From assembly GCA_020849105.1 (NCBI GenBank), contig JADLGW010000002.1, positions 31,259-95,258 of the forward strand: a stretch of 64,000 nt of DNA. Direction: 5' to 3'. A program made the translations under genes and the position numbers. Origin of the DNA: Phycisphaerales bacterium (GTDB lineage: Bacteria > Planctomycetota > Phycisphaerae > Phycisphaerales > UBA1924). Every line of letters begins with the position of its first letter. Positions within the stretch are counted from its first letter, which is position 1. Below the pieces are notes generated by a model that had not been told where the DNA came from, made no database searches, and saw only the letters and a program-made list of their open reading frames with translations. Of the stretch, positions 26,146 to 35,320 are shown in pieces.

Positions 26146-27057
26146 ATGGGACACGGGTTGCATCCGGCACTTGCCGCGGTGTTCATGGTCGTAGCGGAGT
26201 GCCTCGCGCAGCCCGGGGCAGACTTTGCCCGCCTCGCGCGGGAAATGGAGGCCAAGTGGCCCACCTCCGGCGTGGTCACGGCGCGGTACCAGGACGATGT
26301 GGGGAATGTGCACGCCGTCGCGTTTGAGTTCGCCCATTCGTGGTGGTACCGCGACGACCGCTCCGGGGTCGCGGGGGTTGACGCGGACGGCGCGTACTGG
26401 GGAGCCCCGCCGCGCCCGCTCTCGCGTGTCCCCGACGTTCAGACCGGTTACGACTTCCGGCTCGACCCTTATTTTCCTCAGATGCTGGTCCGCGGCGTGG
26501 CGTCGCGACCCGACCGCGTGAAATCCCTCACGGCGCGCGAGGGCGGCGGGTGGACGGTCGAGTTGTCGCTGCCGCGCGGGTCGCGCGAGTTCACGCTCGC
26601 GGAACTCCAGGCCTTGTCCCCGGTCGAGGTCGAGCGCCGGGGAGGACCGGAGAAGATTTTCACAACCGTCACGCTCGTGCTCGATTCCTCGCTGCGGGTC
26701 CGCTCCGTGAACAACGGGGAGGAGCCGGAGATGGTGTACACGGACGCCGAAGGCTACCCCCCCGGGTTCCAGGTCGTGAGCGAGTGCGGCGGTTGGCTCA
26801 AGGGGATGAAACTGGCGTCGTGCACCTTCGATCCCTCTGGCAGGAGTGGCCTGGCGATGGGCGACGTGGAAGCGCGGATCCGCGACTCGCGCGCCCACGG
26901 CGCCAAGCAAACTCCCGTCACCCCGGTTGTCAAGGGAAATGTAATACCGATCGGGGGCCCGCCCCGCGCGTCACGATCCACCCCCTGGCTCGTCGGCGGC
27001 GTGGTCGTGCTGCTTCTGGGCGTGGCCTTGTGGCTGCGGCGCAGGACCGCGGCATGA
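26146..27057 (+). CDS. Exported protein with C-terminal membrane anchor
   Basis: 303 residues, not recognised. Signal peptide (ALAAVFMVVAECLAQ), a soluble domain of about 240 residues with alternating beta-type segments (GWTVELSLPRGSREF, IFTTVTLVLDSSLRVRSVNN) that loosely resembles LolA/outer-membrane-lipoprotein-like folds, then a single helix PWLVGGVVVLLLGVALWL and RRRTAA. The helix-plus-arginine end also resembles sorting-type C-termini. GGAGG eight bases before ATG 26146; its stop overlaps the next start (ATGA). Third gene of the cassette. Confidence 0.7.
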   Translation: MGHGLHPALAAVFMVVAECLAQPGADFARLAREMEAKWPTSGVVTARYQDDVGNVHAVAFEFAHSWWYRDDRSGVAGVDADGAYWGAPPRPLSRVPDVQTGYDFRLDPYFPQMLVRGVASRPDRVKSLTAREGGGWTVELSLPRGSREFTLAELQALSPVEVERRGGPEKIFTTVTLVLDSSLRVRSVNNGEEPEMVYTDAEGYPPGFQVVSECGGWLKGMKLASCTFDPSGRSGLAMGDVEARIRDSRAHGAKQTPVTPVVKGNVIPIGGPPRASRSTPWLVGGVVVLLLGVALWLRRRTAA

Positions 27058-27535
27058 GCAAGCCCCGCTCGATCCTGCCGCTGCTCCTCCCGCTTGGTGC
27101 GGCGGTGTTCCTCATCGTCGCGGCGCTCGGGAAGGTGCTGTCGTACCGGACGTTCACCTCGGCATTGACGGCGTGGTTCCTCCCGACCTTGTCTCGTTCG
27201 CGTGGATCGTCCCGGCCGTAGAAGGCGGCGTTGGCGTCGTGTGTCTCTGGCACCTGGCCACGCCCGGCGCACCCGTCCGTTCCGTCGCTGCGCTCGCGGG
27301 CGTGTACGCCCTGCTCGCGGGGTACGCCGCGTGGATGGTGTTCCATCCGGCGGGCGCGCCATCGGGCTGTGGTTGCGGTCTTTCGAGCGCATCGGTTGAA
27401 AGCTGGATCCCGATTGCTGCACGCAATGGCGTCGTGTCGGCGGGCTTGCTCCTGATCGGCATGTGGCTGAAACGTGCCCGGATGATCGCCGACGCGATCC
27501 CGGAATCCGAGGCGGCCCCGACGCCGGGGTGCTAA
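27054..27535 (+). pseudogene. MauE/DoxX-like membrane protein interrupted by a frameshift
   Basis: Read in two frames, the gene encodes about 160 residues with four helices, as in the MauE family of membrane proteins that assist disulfide formation in methylamine dehydrogenase small subunit. Frame one runs from ATG 27054 (ATGA overlap with the preceding gene) through PLGAAVFLIVAALGKVLSYR and stops at 27221; frame two takes over near 27173 (PPDLVSFAWIVPAVEGGVG, later YALLAGYAAWMVF, SGCGCGLSS). A -1 shift near 27170-27185 joins them. No classic slippery heptamer is visible. Assembly error, true decay or two-part translation are all possible. The CGCG pair fits MauE. Confidence 0.65.
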
Positions 27536-28137
27536 CGGGCCTTCTTCGACATCCGCAACTGCCCGTCGATCCGCGACTGCTCCATCTCGTAGATGCGGCG
27601 CCAGTCCGGGTCTGTGTCGGCCATGAGGGCGGTGCGGACGCGGGTCAGGGCGGCGTCGTCGGCCAGGGCCAGGACCTTCGTCGCGCCGACCGAGCCGCGG
27701 AGCGCGGGGACGAAGCGCGGGTCGCGGTCCAGCGCCTTCAGGTAGTACTCCAGCGCCTTCTGTGCCCAGCCCAGGCGGCTGTAGACCAGGCCGATATTGG
27801 CCACCGGGCGGGGGTCTTCCGGCGTGAGTTCGGCGGCGCGCTTAAAGGCCGCGACGGCATCCATGTTCTGCTGCTTGCCCATGAGCAGGGCGCCGAGGTT
27901 GTTCCAGGCGAACGCCAGATCCGGGTACGCGGTGATCGACTGGCGGTTGAGATCGATGGCGCGGTCGTTGTTGCCGCTCTTGCGGGCGTCCTCGGCCTGG
28001 GCGGCGAGGCGATGGGCCTCGTCCCGCTTGGCGGCGCCGGGGGGGAGTTGGACCTCCCCGCCTCCGGCCCGACCGGCGTGGCAGGCGGCGAGGGTGAGGG
28101 CCAGGAGTGCGGCGATGAATGTGCGGTGCGTGTTCAA
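27532..28137 (-). CDS. TPR lipoprotein of the second pseudopilin operon
   Basis: 201 residues from TTG 28137, which overlaps the stop of the PilO-like gene (TTGA) and gives a clean lipoprotein signal (LLALTLAAC). TPR repeats follow (SITAYPDLAFAWNNLGALL, DAVAAFKRAAELTPEDPR, ALEYYLKALDRDPRFVPAL). Type IV pilus systems use such pilotin-like TPR lipoproteins (PilF/PilW) to help secretin assembly; that role is inference from position. The stop overlaps that of the convergent MauE-like gene. Confidence 0.8.
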   Translation of the reverse strand: MNTHRTFIAALLALTLAACHAGRAGGGEVQLPPGAAKRDEAHRLAAQAEDARKSGNNDRAIDLNRQSITAYPDLAFAWNNLGALLMGKQQNMDAVAAFKRAAELTPEDPRPVANIGLVYSRLGWAQKALEYYLKALDRDPRFVPALRGSVGATKVLALADDAALTRVRTALMADTDPDWRRIYEMEQSRIDGQLRMSKKAR

Positions 28138-28691
28138 CCGGTTCGCTCCCAACGCCTGAAGGTCACGGACATGTTCCAGCCCGCGGCGTCCGGCTTCAGG
28201 CTGACGATCTGGAAAAGTTCGAGGCCGGGGACATCCGCAACAGCGAGGCGGAGCCACTCCAGCAGCGGGCCGATCGAATCGTGGCGGACATTGGTGTAGG
28301 CGTACTGGCGGATGATGACGCCGCCGGTCCGCTGCGGGTCAGGCTCGGTGGGCGGGCTGGGCCGGGCCAGGCCGGCGCGGAGGGCCGCGTCCTCGATCTT
28401 CGTGTAGATGATGGGGTAGGGGTCGTGGGCGGCGCCGCTGCCGGCCGCGGCTTCCGAGTTGTTGAGCGCCGCGACCTGTTGCAGCATGGCGTCCACTCGG
28501 GCCTGCGCATCCAGAGCATCCTGGTACCGGCCGGCGGCGCGGGAGCGGCCGGCCAGGCCGGTAAGGGCGGTGACAGCGGTGATGAGCAGGGCGCCGGCGG
28601 CAAGGAAAATCAGCAGCCGTGGGCGGTTGCGCCTCTCGTGGGATGCGGCCTGGGCGGCGAGTTCGAAGCGTGTGTCGTCGGCGGCGGTCAT
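28134..28691 (-). CDS. PilO/GspM-like platform protein
   Basis: 185 residues. One helix (PRLLIFLAAGALLITAVTAL, about 23-42), a coiled region (YQDALDAQARVDAMLQQVAAL), then a ferredoxin-like PilO domain (GPLLEWLRLAVADVPGLELFQI). ATG 28691 overlaps the upstream stop (ATGA). Part of the inner-membrane platform of the second pseudopilin system. Confidence 0.7.
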   Translation of the reverse strand: MTAADDTRFELAAQAASHERRNRPRLLIFLAAGALLITAVTALTGLAGRSRAAGRYQDALDAQARVDAMLQQVAALNNSEAAAGSGAAHDPYPIIYTKIEDAALRAGLARPSPPTEPDPQRTGGVIIRQYAYTNVRHDSIGPLLEWLRLAVADVPGLELFQIVSLKPDAAGWNMSVTFRRWERTG

Positions 28692-30247
28692 GGCTGGCCC
28701 CCGTGCGTCCAGGCGCCGGTCAGGAGATAGACGAGGCGTGCGCCGCCGGCGCCGGTGCCGGCGGGGAACTGCCCCTTCCACTGGCAGTGTGAGTTGATCT
28801 CGCGGAGGCCCTGGAGGACGTCCTCGGCGGTGCGGGTGTCCGGGACGGACAGGCGGATAGAGATCGCCGAGTCGAGGATGTTGTACTCCTCGGCCTCGAC
28901 GCCCGGGATACCGGAGAGGACGAGCGAGACGTTGTCGAGTTCCTCAAGGATCGGCTCCGCCGGCTTGAGGTTCGACGGGGCGGAATGGGCGGTGCGGAGT
29001 TTGTCGAGTTCGGCCTCCAGTTCCTGCTCCGGGTGCGGCGAGACCTGTGCGCCCGGGATCACGGCGTCGATGTCCTTGCGCATGGCCACGTCCAGGGCGT
29101 CGGTGTTGGCGCGGGTGGTGGCCGCGGACCTGAAGGTCTGCCAGGAGAGCGCGGCGAGGGCGATCGCGGCGGCGGCGAGCCCGAGCGCGGCGGCGTGGAG
29201 GAGCGCACGGTGGGCGCGCGAGGGCCGGTGGGTGAGCGCGACGAGTGCGCCGCGCGGGTCCGTGCGTGCGGGGGCACGCAGGTCCGTGAGGCGTGACAGG
29301 GTGGCCCCGATCGGGTCGTCGTGCAGGACCAGGTCCGCGGCAGCGCCGGGCCAGGCGCGCGCGAGTGCCTCCCCGATGGCCGCCGGTCCGAGTGAGGCCC
29401 CGGCCTCATCGGCGGGCGGGGGGGCGATCATGAGGATGCGGGTGGGTGCGACGCCGAGTTGAGCGGACCATGAGAGCCAGTCGGTGGTAAGGCGGGCGAT
29501 GGCCTGGGCATCGATCCGGACGGAGTGTTCGCTGTCGGCGCCCTCCACGACCATGCGCATGGAGCCCGCGGTGAGCAGTTCCCCGCCACGCGACCAGACC
29601 CAGCAGAGTCGCCCGTGTCGGTCGATCAGGACCAGCGCGGCGGCGGTGGGCGCGGTGGCGACGACGCGGTCGGTGCGGGGGCCCTGGCTGCCGTCGGCGG
29701 CGGGGCCGCCGGGATCCCAGGCCAGCGCGATCGCGTGCCAGAGGGAGAGGACCGAGTCCACGCCCACTCCGCGCTCGTCCAGTTCGTCGATGAACAACCG
29801 GGCGGCGGCGTCGGGCAGGTTCAAGACAGCGAGGCGCTCGCCCACGGGCAGGGGCACGGGCGCGGGCTTGCGGCCCAGGGTGAGGCGCCGCCGCGTGCGC
29901 GGGGCCGGCAACGCGAGGGCCTGGATGCTCGCCTCCGAGCGCGATGCGAAGGAGAGCGGCCCCTCCGCACCCTGGACGGCGGCCGCGACCACGGAGGGCT
30001 CGGCGCTCGGCGCGGTGATCCAGGAGCAGGCGGCGCCGTCGACATCGACGCAGAGGAGCCGCAGGGTGTCGGCGGCGTCGGACTGGGAGAGGCGCTGGGC
30101 GACCCAGGCGGCGGCGAGAGTCGCGGCTTCCGGGGCGGTGTGCTCACCATCGGACCACGACTCGTCGGTGCGGTAGCCGACGAGGCGTGCCTCCACCACC
30201 CGTCCGCCGCGATCGGTCCGCGAGAGGTAGCAGGCCCGTCCCGTCAC
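28688..30247 (-). CDS. GspL/PilN-like platform protein
   Basis: 519 residues. The cytoplasmic N-terminal 330 residues are divergent but resemble the PilM/GspL ATPase fold (RACYLSRTDRGG, RVVATAPTAAALVLIDRHGR). A helix near 345-368 (ALLHAAALGLAAAAIALAALSW) leads to a PilN-like periplasmic part (NVSLVLSGIPGVEAEEYN). GTG 30247 overlaps the gspC-like stop (GTGA). The counterpart in the first operon is the gene at 5230-6762. Confidence 0.65.
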   Translation of the reverse strand: MTGRACYLSRTDRGGRVVEARLVGYRTDESWSDGEHTAPEAATLAAAWVAQRLSQSDAADTLRLLCVDVDGAACSWITAPSAEPSVVAAAVQGAEGPLSFASRSEASIQALALPAPRTRRRLTLGRKPAPVPLPVGERLAVLNLPDAAARLFIDELDERGVGVDSVLSLWHAIALAWDPGGPAADGSQGPRTDRVVATAPTAAALVLIDRHGRLCWVWSRGGELLTAGSMRMVVEGADSEHSVRIDAQAIARLTTDWLSWSAQLGVAPTRILMIAPPPADEAGASLGPAAIGEALARAWPGAAADLVLHDDPIGATLSRLTDLRAPARTDPRGALVALTHRPSRAHRALLHAAALGLAAAAIALAALSWQTFRSAATTRANTDALDVAMRKDIDAVIPGAQVSPHPEQELEAELDKLRTAHSAPSNLKPAEPILEELDNVSLVLSGIPGVEAEEYNILDSAISIRLSVPDTRTAEDVLQGLREINSHCQWKGQFPAGTGAGGARLVYLLTGAWTHGGQP

Positions 30248-31113
30248 GGCATCGGTCCCCGGGGGATGGAGCCGTCTTCCGCGGCGGCGGCGTCGCCGGT
30301 GGTGTCTGTTCCCTTGTTTGAGGCGTTGTTGGCGGCTCCGGAGCGCATGGCCTTCGTCCCGAGTGTCGGCGGAACCACGCGGCCCCCGCCGGGCCTGGTC
30401 GGTGCCGATCCGCTTGCGGCGCGGGCTGCGGCGCGGCGGGAGTGGATCTGCTCGCGGATGCGCTCGGCTTCGCCCGGGTCCATGCCGCGGGCCCTCATCG
30501 CCTCCGGGTTCATCGCCTGGGCGGCCGAGACGGCGCCGTTCATTCCCTCGACGACGGCGCCCCCCGGTATCGGCGAAACCCACGACACGATGGGGCCGCT
30601 TCGGGCGTCCTTATGGATGACCATGCGCTGGCCGTTGTCCTCGACGACGATGGAATCCTGGTGGACCTCGGCGAGGGTGAGCGTGTGGTCTTCCTGCCGG
30701 ATGGTGCGGCCCTCGGCGATCATGCGCTGGGCGCCATTGATGGACACGAGGGCGACCTTCCGGGTGGGCTCGATGATCGCGCCGAGGTAGCGCCAGGCGA
30801 GCCCCGCCGCGGCGGGCGGCGGGGTAGGCTCGGTGTTGGTTGGCGGGGCCTTTGGCATCGGCTTGCGCGCGAGTTCAAGGCGTTCGGCGGTGCCCGTGAC
30901 GGCGTCGGCGTCGGGCGGCGGCGGCTCCGGCTGCGGCGTAGCGATCGGCGGCAATGTGGACGGCAGGGGTTGCCGGCCCTGGGCGGGAACCGAGAGGCCC
31001 GGGAGTTCAAAGGCCCAGAGGGCGCCCGCGGCCAGGGCGACCACGAGCGCTGCGGCCTGCCATCCCCGGGTCATGCGCCGTGCGGAACTGCGGTGGATGA
31101 GTCGGGCTGACAT
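30244..31113 (-). CDS. GspC/PilP-like periplasmic connector
   Basis: 289 residues from ATG 31113, preceded by AAGGAAAGG. One N-terminal helix (AAALVVALAAGALWAFEL), a Pro-rich linker (about 50-95), a homology-region-like beta domain (WRYLGAIIEPTRKVALVSIN... up to NGQRMVIHK, about 100-165), and a long low-complexity Ala/Gly/Arg tail. In type II secretion GspC links the platform to the secretin N0 domain. This operon has no secretin of its own. Confidence 0.7.
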   Translation of the reverse strand: MSARLIHRSSARRMTRGWQAAALVVALAAGALWAFELPGLSVPAQGRQPLPSTLPPIATPQPEPPPPDADAVTGTAERLELARKPMPKAPPTNTEPTPPPAAAGLAWRYLGAIIEPTRKVALVSINGAQRMIAEGRTIRQEDHTLTLAEVHQDSIVVEDNGQRMVIHKDARSGPIVSWVSPIPGGAVVEGMNGAVSAAQAMNPEAMRARGMDPGEAERIREQIHSRRAAARAASGSAPTRPGGGRVVPPTLGTKAMRSGAANNASNKGTDTTGDAAAAEDGSIPRGPMP

Positions 31114-31138
31114 GTCGTGCCCCTTTCCTTGGTCCATT

Positions 31139-31969
31139 CTATTCAACCGGTCGCTCTTCCCACGAGAGAAACGACCCCAGCGACTGCATGAGCCCGGAGC
31201 CCAGTGCCGCGACCCCGGCGCCGCCGAGTTGGACGCGGCCTTCGTAGCGTGCGGTAACCCGCGACGGGTTGGCGGGGCGGTCCGGGGAGGAGACCACGAC
31301 GCGGACGAGCCACAGGTCCGGCTTGGCGGTGAGGAGACGCATGATGCGTGTCTTCTGTTCCGGGCTGAAGCCGGCGTGCTCCGCGGCGAGGCCGATATCG
31401 GCATCGGTGATCTCACCGTCCTCGCGGGCGTCGCGGACCGAGCGCGTGAAACTGGTGGCCCGGACCTTCATCTCCGCGACGACCAGGGCCAGGGCGTGGA
31501 TCAGGCCCTCCGGGGCGGTCTTCGCGCTGATCGCGGCGGGGCCGACGGTGCGGACCCAGGACGGGTCGATCTGGCCGCGGTCCAGCGACTCCAGATGGTC
31601 GCGCAGCGCCCGGGCGGCGACGAGGTCGTCCCCGCTGAGCCCCGTGAGTTCGGTGAGGGCCGAACCCTGCCCATCCTCCATGTACACAGCCATGGTGCCG
31701 CGGTCTGGAGTGGTGATGGTCAGGGCCAGTCCGCCGGGGCCGAGCATGTTCTCCACCGGCTGCCCGGTGATTGAGATGAGCCAGGAACTGACGACCTCTC
31801 GGATGCCGCGGCCGAGGTGGTGGGAGCGGTAGGCGGCGAGTTGACGTGCCACCGACAGGCGCTGGGTACCCTGGCGCTGCAGCATGACGGTGGCCATGAC
31901 GCCCACAACCATCGCCAGCAAGATGACGAGCGGCAGAGCGAACCCGGGTTGGCGGCGTCGTCGGGACAT
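31139..31969 (-). CDS. GspK-like minor pseudopilin
   Basis: 276 residues. N-terminus QPGFALPLVILLAMVVGVMA is a prepilin-like helix without the usual Glu+5, as is normal for GspK. The helical middle (GLSGDDLVAARALRDHLESLD) recalls the GspK alpha domain. ATG 31969 is three bases after the gspJ-like stop. Confidence 0.75.
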   Translation of the reverse strand: MSRRRRQPGFALPLVILLAMVVGVMATVMLQRQGTQRLSVARQLAAYRSHHLGRGIREVVSSWLISITGQPVENMLGPGGLALTITTPDRGTMAVYMEDGQGSALTELTGLSGDDLVAARALRDHLESLDRGQIDPSWVRTVGPAAISAKTAPEGLIHALALVVAEMKVRATSFTRSVRDAREDGEITDADIGLAAEHAGFSPEQKTRIMRLLTAKPDLWLVRVVVSSPDRPANPSRVTARYEGRVQLGGAGVAALGSGLMQSLGSFLSWEERPVE

Positions 31970-31972
31970 GGT

Positions 31973-32992
31973 TCAGTTGATCGGGCGCCGGCCACCCCCG
32001 CCCATGGGCTTGGCCGGGCGGGCGGGGCGTATGTCCATGCCCGTCGTGGTCTTGCCATCGGCGGTGGTGCTCGGGTTCGTGGCGCCGTTTCCGGCGCCGC
32101 GCGCGCCGTCCGCATCGCCGCCATCGCCCGCTTCGTTCGGGGCCGGGAGTGCGGGGTCCGCGATAACTTCCGGGGCGTTGGTCCAGCCGATCTCGAACAT
32201 CCAGTTGGCCGTGAGTCCGGCGGTGGTACGGACGGAGAGTTCCACATAGGCGGGCAGGTTCAGCCCCCAGGTGGCGGTATAGGCGGTCTTCTTCTCGCGG
32301 TCCTTGTACACAGTCCACCGGCATTGTTCGAGGCCGGAGATGATCTCCGTCGCCGCGGGATCCTGGTACGGCTCGATGCCACGGGTACTCGCCCCGCCGG
32401 CGCTGGGCGCGACGCCGGTGGTCGGGCCGTCGGGGATCGGAAGCGGGCGCCACCAGAGGGTCCAGCCCGGCTGTTCTCCCTTCACCCGGTACGAGGGGAG
32501 GTTCGCGCGGCGATCGGGGCGGAGTTCAAACACGCCGCGGACGGCGCGGCGCTCATGCGCCGGGATGTCAACGGCCTCCCGCACGGGCAGGGGCGAGCGG
32601 CTCAGGACGACCTCGAAACGTTGCGGGGCCTCCGTCGCACCCTCCCCGGCGATGCGGGCGCGGCGGGCGACACCGACCAGCGATGCGGCGGCGTCGGGTT
32701 CCAGGACGAAGCGGGGAGGCGGCGGGGGTGGGCCGTCGGAGGGCTGGCCCATCTCCGTGACCGGACGGCCGCCGCTGGGCGGGAGGGGGTCGGTGGACAT
32801 GACGAGCGTGTCCATGGTGCGGGCGACGGCGCCGCGGAGGCGTTCCATCGCCATGGCGTCCTCGTAGCGTGCGCCGAGCCGGCGGTCCGAACGGTCCAGG
32901 AGACCGAACATGCCCATGCAGGCGGCAAGGACCAGGGCGCCGATGAGCGCGGCGAGCATCGTCTCCAGGAGCGTGAAGGCGCGGCCGTTCAT
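31973..32992 (-). CDS. GspJ-like minor pseudopilin
   Basis: 339 residues. MNGRAFTLLETMLAALIGALV is a prepilin helix with Glu+5. Proline-rich loops and a beta-rich domain follow (PAYVELSVRTTAGLTANW). The C-terminal 60 residues are Gly/Asp-rich. ATG 32992 overlaps the gspI-like stop (ATGA). Confidence 0.78.
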   Translation of the reverse strand: MNGRAFTLLETMLAALIGALVLAACMGMFGLLDRSDRRLGARYEDAMAMERLRGAVARTMDTLVMSTDPLPPSGGRPVTEMGQPSDGPPPPPPRFVLEPDAAASLVGVARRARIAGEGATEAPQRFEVVLSRSPLPVREAVDIPAHERRAVRGVFELRPDRRANLPSYRVKGEQPGWTLWWRPLPIPDGPTTGVAPSAGGASTRGIEPYQDPAATEIISGLEQCRWTVYKDREKKTAYTATWGLNLPAYVELSVRTTAGLTANWMFEIGWTNAPEVIADPALPAPNEAGDGGDADGARGAGNGATNPSTTADGKTTTGMDIRPARPAKPMGGGGRRPIN

Positions 32993-33630
32993 TGCGTCTT
33001 GCCCCCGCTGCGCGGGGTGCCCGCCCGGCCCGGGGGCGCGGCGCTCCCCTCGGGACGCGCTCCGCCGCCCACGCCCCCACCACCCCCGCCACTGCTGAAC
33101 CCGCCCATCCGGTTCATCCACTCCTGCCAGCGGGCGGGATCCTTGATGAGGTTCTCCATGGAGTCGGGGTTCCGCATGGCGACCGGGTCCATGATGCGGG
33201 TCAGGGTGGCGCCGGGCGCCCCCGCGTCCGGCTCGCGCGCTCCACCGGAGCGCTCCGAGAGCCAGACGTGGACGGAGAGTTCAACGAAGCGGGTGTTGCT
33301 CATGGGCGACTGGGTGCGGGTCGCGGTGCGTCCCTGGGGCCGGGCCTCGGTGAGTTCGAGCGGCGACTCCTTGTATTCGAAGCGGTACTGGGCGGGGCCG
33401 TAGGCGATGGGGTCGCGCCCGGGGGGCATCGAGGCGGGGTCATCCATGTACATGAGGATGAGCCGGTTGCCCAGTTCCGCGGCGGCCAGTTGCTGGGCCT
33501 CGCGCGACTGGCTGCCGGTGAGGAACCCGAGCAGGCCGAGAAGGGCGGCGGCGACGACGCCCAGCAGGCCGACGGCGGCAACGACCTCGATGAAGGTCAT
33601 GGCCCGGCGGATGTGGGCGGGGCGGTTCAC
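32989..33630 (-). CDS. GspI-like minor pseudopilin
   Basis: 213 residues. RAMTFIEVVAAVGLLGVVAAAL is a prepilin helix with Glu+5. The C-terminus is a Gly-run (GGGGGGVGGG). GTG 33630 overlaps the gspG stop (GTGA). Confidence 0.78.
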   Translation of the reverse strand: MNRPAHIRRAMTFIEVVAAVGLLGVVAAALLGLLGFLTGSQSREAQQLAAAELGNRLILMYMDDPASMPPGRDPIAYGPAQYRFEYKESPLELTEARPQGRTATRTQSPMSNTRFVELSVHVWLSERSGGAREPDAGAPGATLTRIMDPVAMRNPDSMENLIKDPARWQEWMNRMGGFSSGGGGGGVGGGARPEGSAAPPGRAGTPRSGGKTQ

Positions 33631-34028
33631 GGCTGGTTGATCTTCCAGACGTCGATGTCGTCCTCGGTGCCCGACTTGCCGTCGGCGCCGAGGCTGACGA
33701 GTTCGTAGGGTCGCTCCTGCGTCCCGGTGACGCGGTAGTAGAAGTTCTGGTTCCATCCGTCCCTGAGTTTGCTCGACTCGAGGATGGGGGGCTTGACGGT
33801 CGCGAGGGTGGTGACGCTGGGCGGGTACGCGCTCTCCTCTGTGTAGTAGGTCTTCAGGGCGCCCTCGATCGTCTGCATGCTGATCTTGGTCACGCGGATC
33901 TTGGCGCGGGTGCCGCTGCCGACGATGTTGTACGCGGCGACGGCCATGAGCACGCCGATGATGGCGAGCACGAGCATGAGTTCCAGGAGCGTGAAGCCGG
34001 TTCGCCGCGACTCGAAGTGTTTCGTCAT
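33627..34028 (-). CDS. gspG: Major pseudopilin GspG of the second operon
   Basis: 133 residues from ATG 34028, which follows AAGGAAGAA. TGFTLLELMLVLAIIGVLMA is a canonical prepilin helix. The body has the GspG landmarks AYPPSVTTL, RDGWNQNFYYRV and the C-terminal SLGADGKSGTEDDIDVW loop that binds calcium in GspG. More compact than the first operon's GspG and without its Gly/Pro tail. Confidence 0.92.
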   Translation of the reverse strand: MTKHFESRRTGFTLLELMLVLAIIGVLMAVAAYNIVGSGTRAKIRVTKISMQTIEGALKTYYTEESAYPPSVTTLATVKPPILESSKLRDGWNQNFYYRVTGTQERPYELVSLGADGKSGTEDDIDVWKINQP

Positions 34029-34112
34029 CGTTCTTCCTTCGTTGACCGCTCTGGTCCGTCCCATCTCTCGCTTCTCCCTCTGCTTGGCGTGTTGTGACCG
34101 CCGCCGCCGTTC

Positions 34113-35309
34113 CTAGATGGCCTGCTGGGTCAGGGTGATGAGCGGCACCATGATGGAGACCATCATGCCGCCGATCGCCAGGAACAGGAGCACGATCAGC
34201 ATGGGCTCCAGGAAGTGCAGGAAGCGTTCGGCGCGGCGGTCCACCTCATCGGTCATGTCCTCGGCCAGGGCGTCGAAGACGGCCTCCATGTCGCCGGCAC
34301 GCTCACCGGCGATGAGCAGGCGGCGGGTCGCCAGGGGCAGGGCGGTCACGGACTCGATCAGGTTGCGGAGGATGCCGCCCTCAACCAGCCGGGCGCGGAG
34401 GGTGCCGAGTTCGCGCCGGAGCACCGGCATGCCGACGGCCTCCACCCCGACGCTGAGGGAATCGCCCAGCGTGACCCCGGAGCGGGTCATGGCGGCCATG
34501 ACGCTGAAGAACCGCGCCGACTCCGACGCCAGCAGGACATCGCGCAGGAACGGGGTGCGGCGGGCCAGGCGCATCGCCGCGGCCAGCAGCGGCTTGCGGG
34601 CGATGACCGCCGCGGTGAGCCCGGCGAGCGCGCCGACCAGGAGGAAGAGCCAGTAGGTCTGCATGAACCGGCCGATGCCGACGAGGACCTGGGTGTACCA
34701 CGGCAGTGTGAGGTTGAGTTGGGCGAGGGCGTCGGCGATCCGCGGGACGACGGCCATCAGCATGAGCAGGGTGACGCCGGTGCCGAAGACCAGGACGACG
34801 GCGGGGTAGAGCAGGAGCGTCGCGACCTTCCGGACCACCTTGAGTTGGCGCTTGGCGTTCATCGCGAGTTGGCGGGTGGAACCGGCCAGATCCCCGGTGC
34901 GCTCCGCCGCCCGGTAGACGGCGATGGTCACGCGGTCAAAGACGCCCGTCTTGGCGCAGGCGTCAGCGAACCCGGCCCCCGCGGCCACGGCCTCACGCAT
35001 GCGCTCCACCAGCGTTCGGGCGTGGGGACTGACGGCGGAGGCCGTGACTTCCAGGGCCTCCACGAGGGGCACGCCGCGGTGGAGCAGTTGGGCGAGTTGG
35101 TCGTTGAAGGCAGCGCGGTCCTTCAGGGGAAGCCCCTGTTCCCGGACGGCCCATGCGGGGAGTTTGTACGACCGCAGGAGCAGCAGCCGCTCCCGCCGCA
35201 GCGTGTCCGCCAGGGCCCGGGGGTCGCGGGCCTCCCGCACGCCCATGGTCCGCCCGCCGCTCGCGGTGGCGGCGACGAAGAAGAATGATTGGCGGGCGAG
35301 GGCGGTCAT
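34113..35309 (-). CDS. gspF: Type II secretion/type IV pilus platform protein GspF
   Basis: 398 residues from ATG 35309. Two T2SSF domains (about 75-200 and 275-395) with helices LLLYPAVVLVFGTGVTLLML and PMLIVLLFLAIGGMMVSIMV. An in-frame upstream ATG (35375) is less likely because a TAGACT box lies five bases before 35309. First gene of the second pseudopilin operon. Confidence 0.93.
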   Translation of the reverse strand: MTALARQSFFFVAATASGGRTMGVREARDPRALADTLRRERLLLLRSYKLPAWAVREQGLPLKDRAAFNDQLAQLLHRGVPLVEALEVTASAVSPHARTLVERMREAVAAGAGFADACAKTGVFDRVTIAVYRAAERTGDLAGSTRQLAMNAKRQLKVVRKVATLLLYPAVVLVFGTGVTLLMLMAVVPRIADALAQLNLTLPWYTQVLVGIGRFMQTYWLFLLVGALAGLTAAVIARKPLLAAAMRLARRTPFLRDVLLASESARFFSVMAAMTRSGVTLGDSLSVGVEAVGMPVLRRELGTLRARLVEGGILRNLIESVTALPLATRRLLIAGERAGDMEAVFDALAEDMTDEVDRRAERFLHFLEPMLIVLLFLAIGGMMVSIMVPLITLTQQAI

Positions 35310-35314
35310 GGTGA

Positions 35315-35320
35315 AGTCTA
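35315..35320 (-). promoter_or_regulatory. -10-like box for leaderless gspF (second operon)
   Basis: TAGACT on the minus strand, five bases before ATG 35309. Confidence 0.45.
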
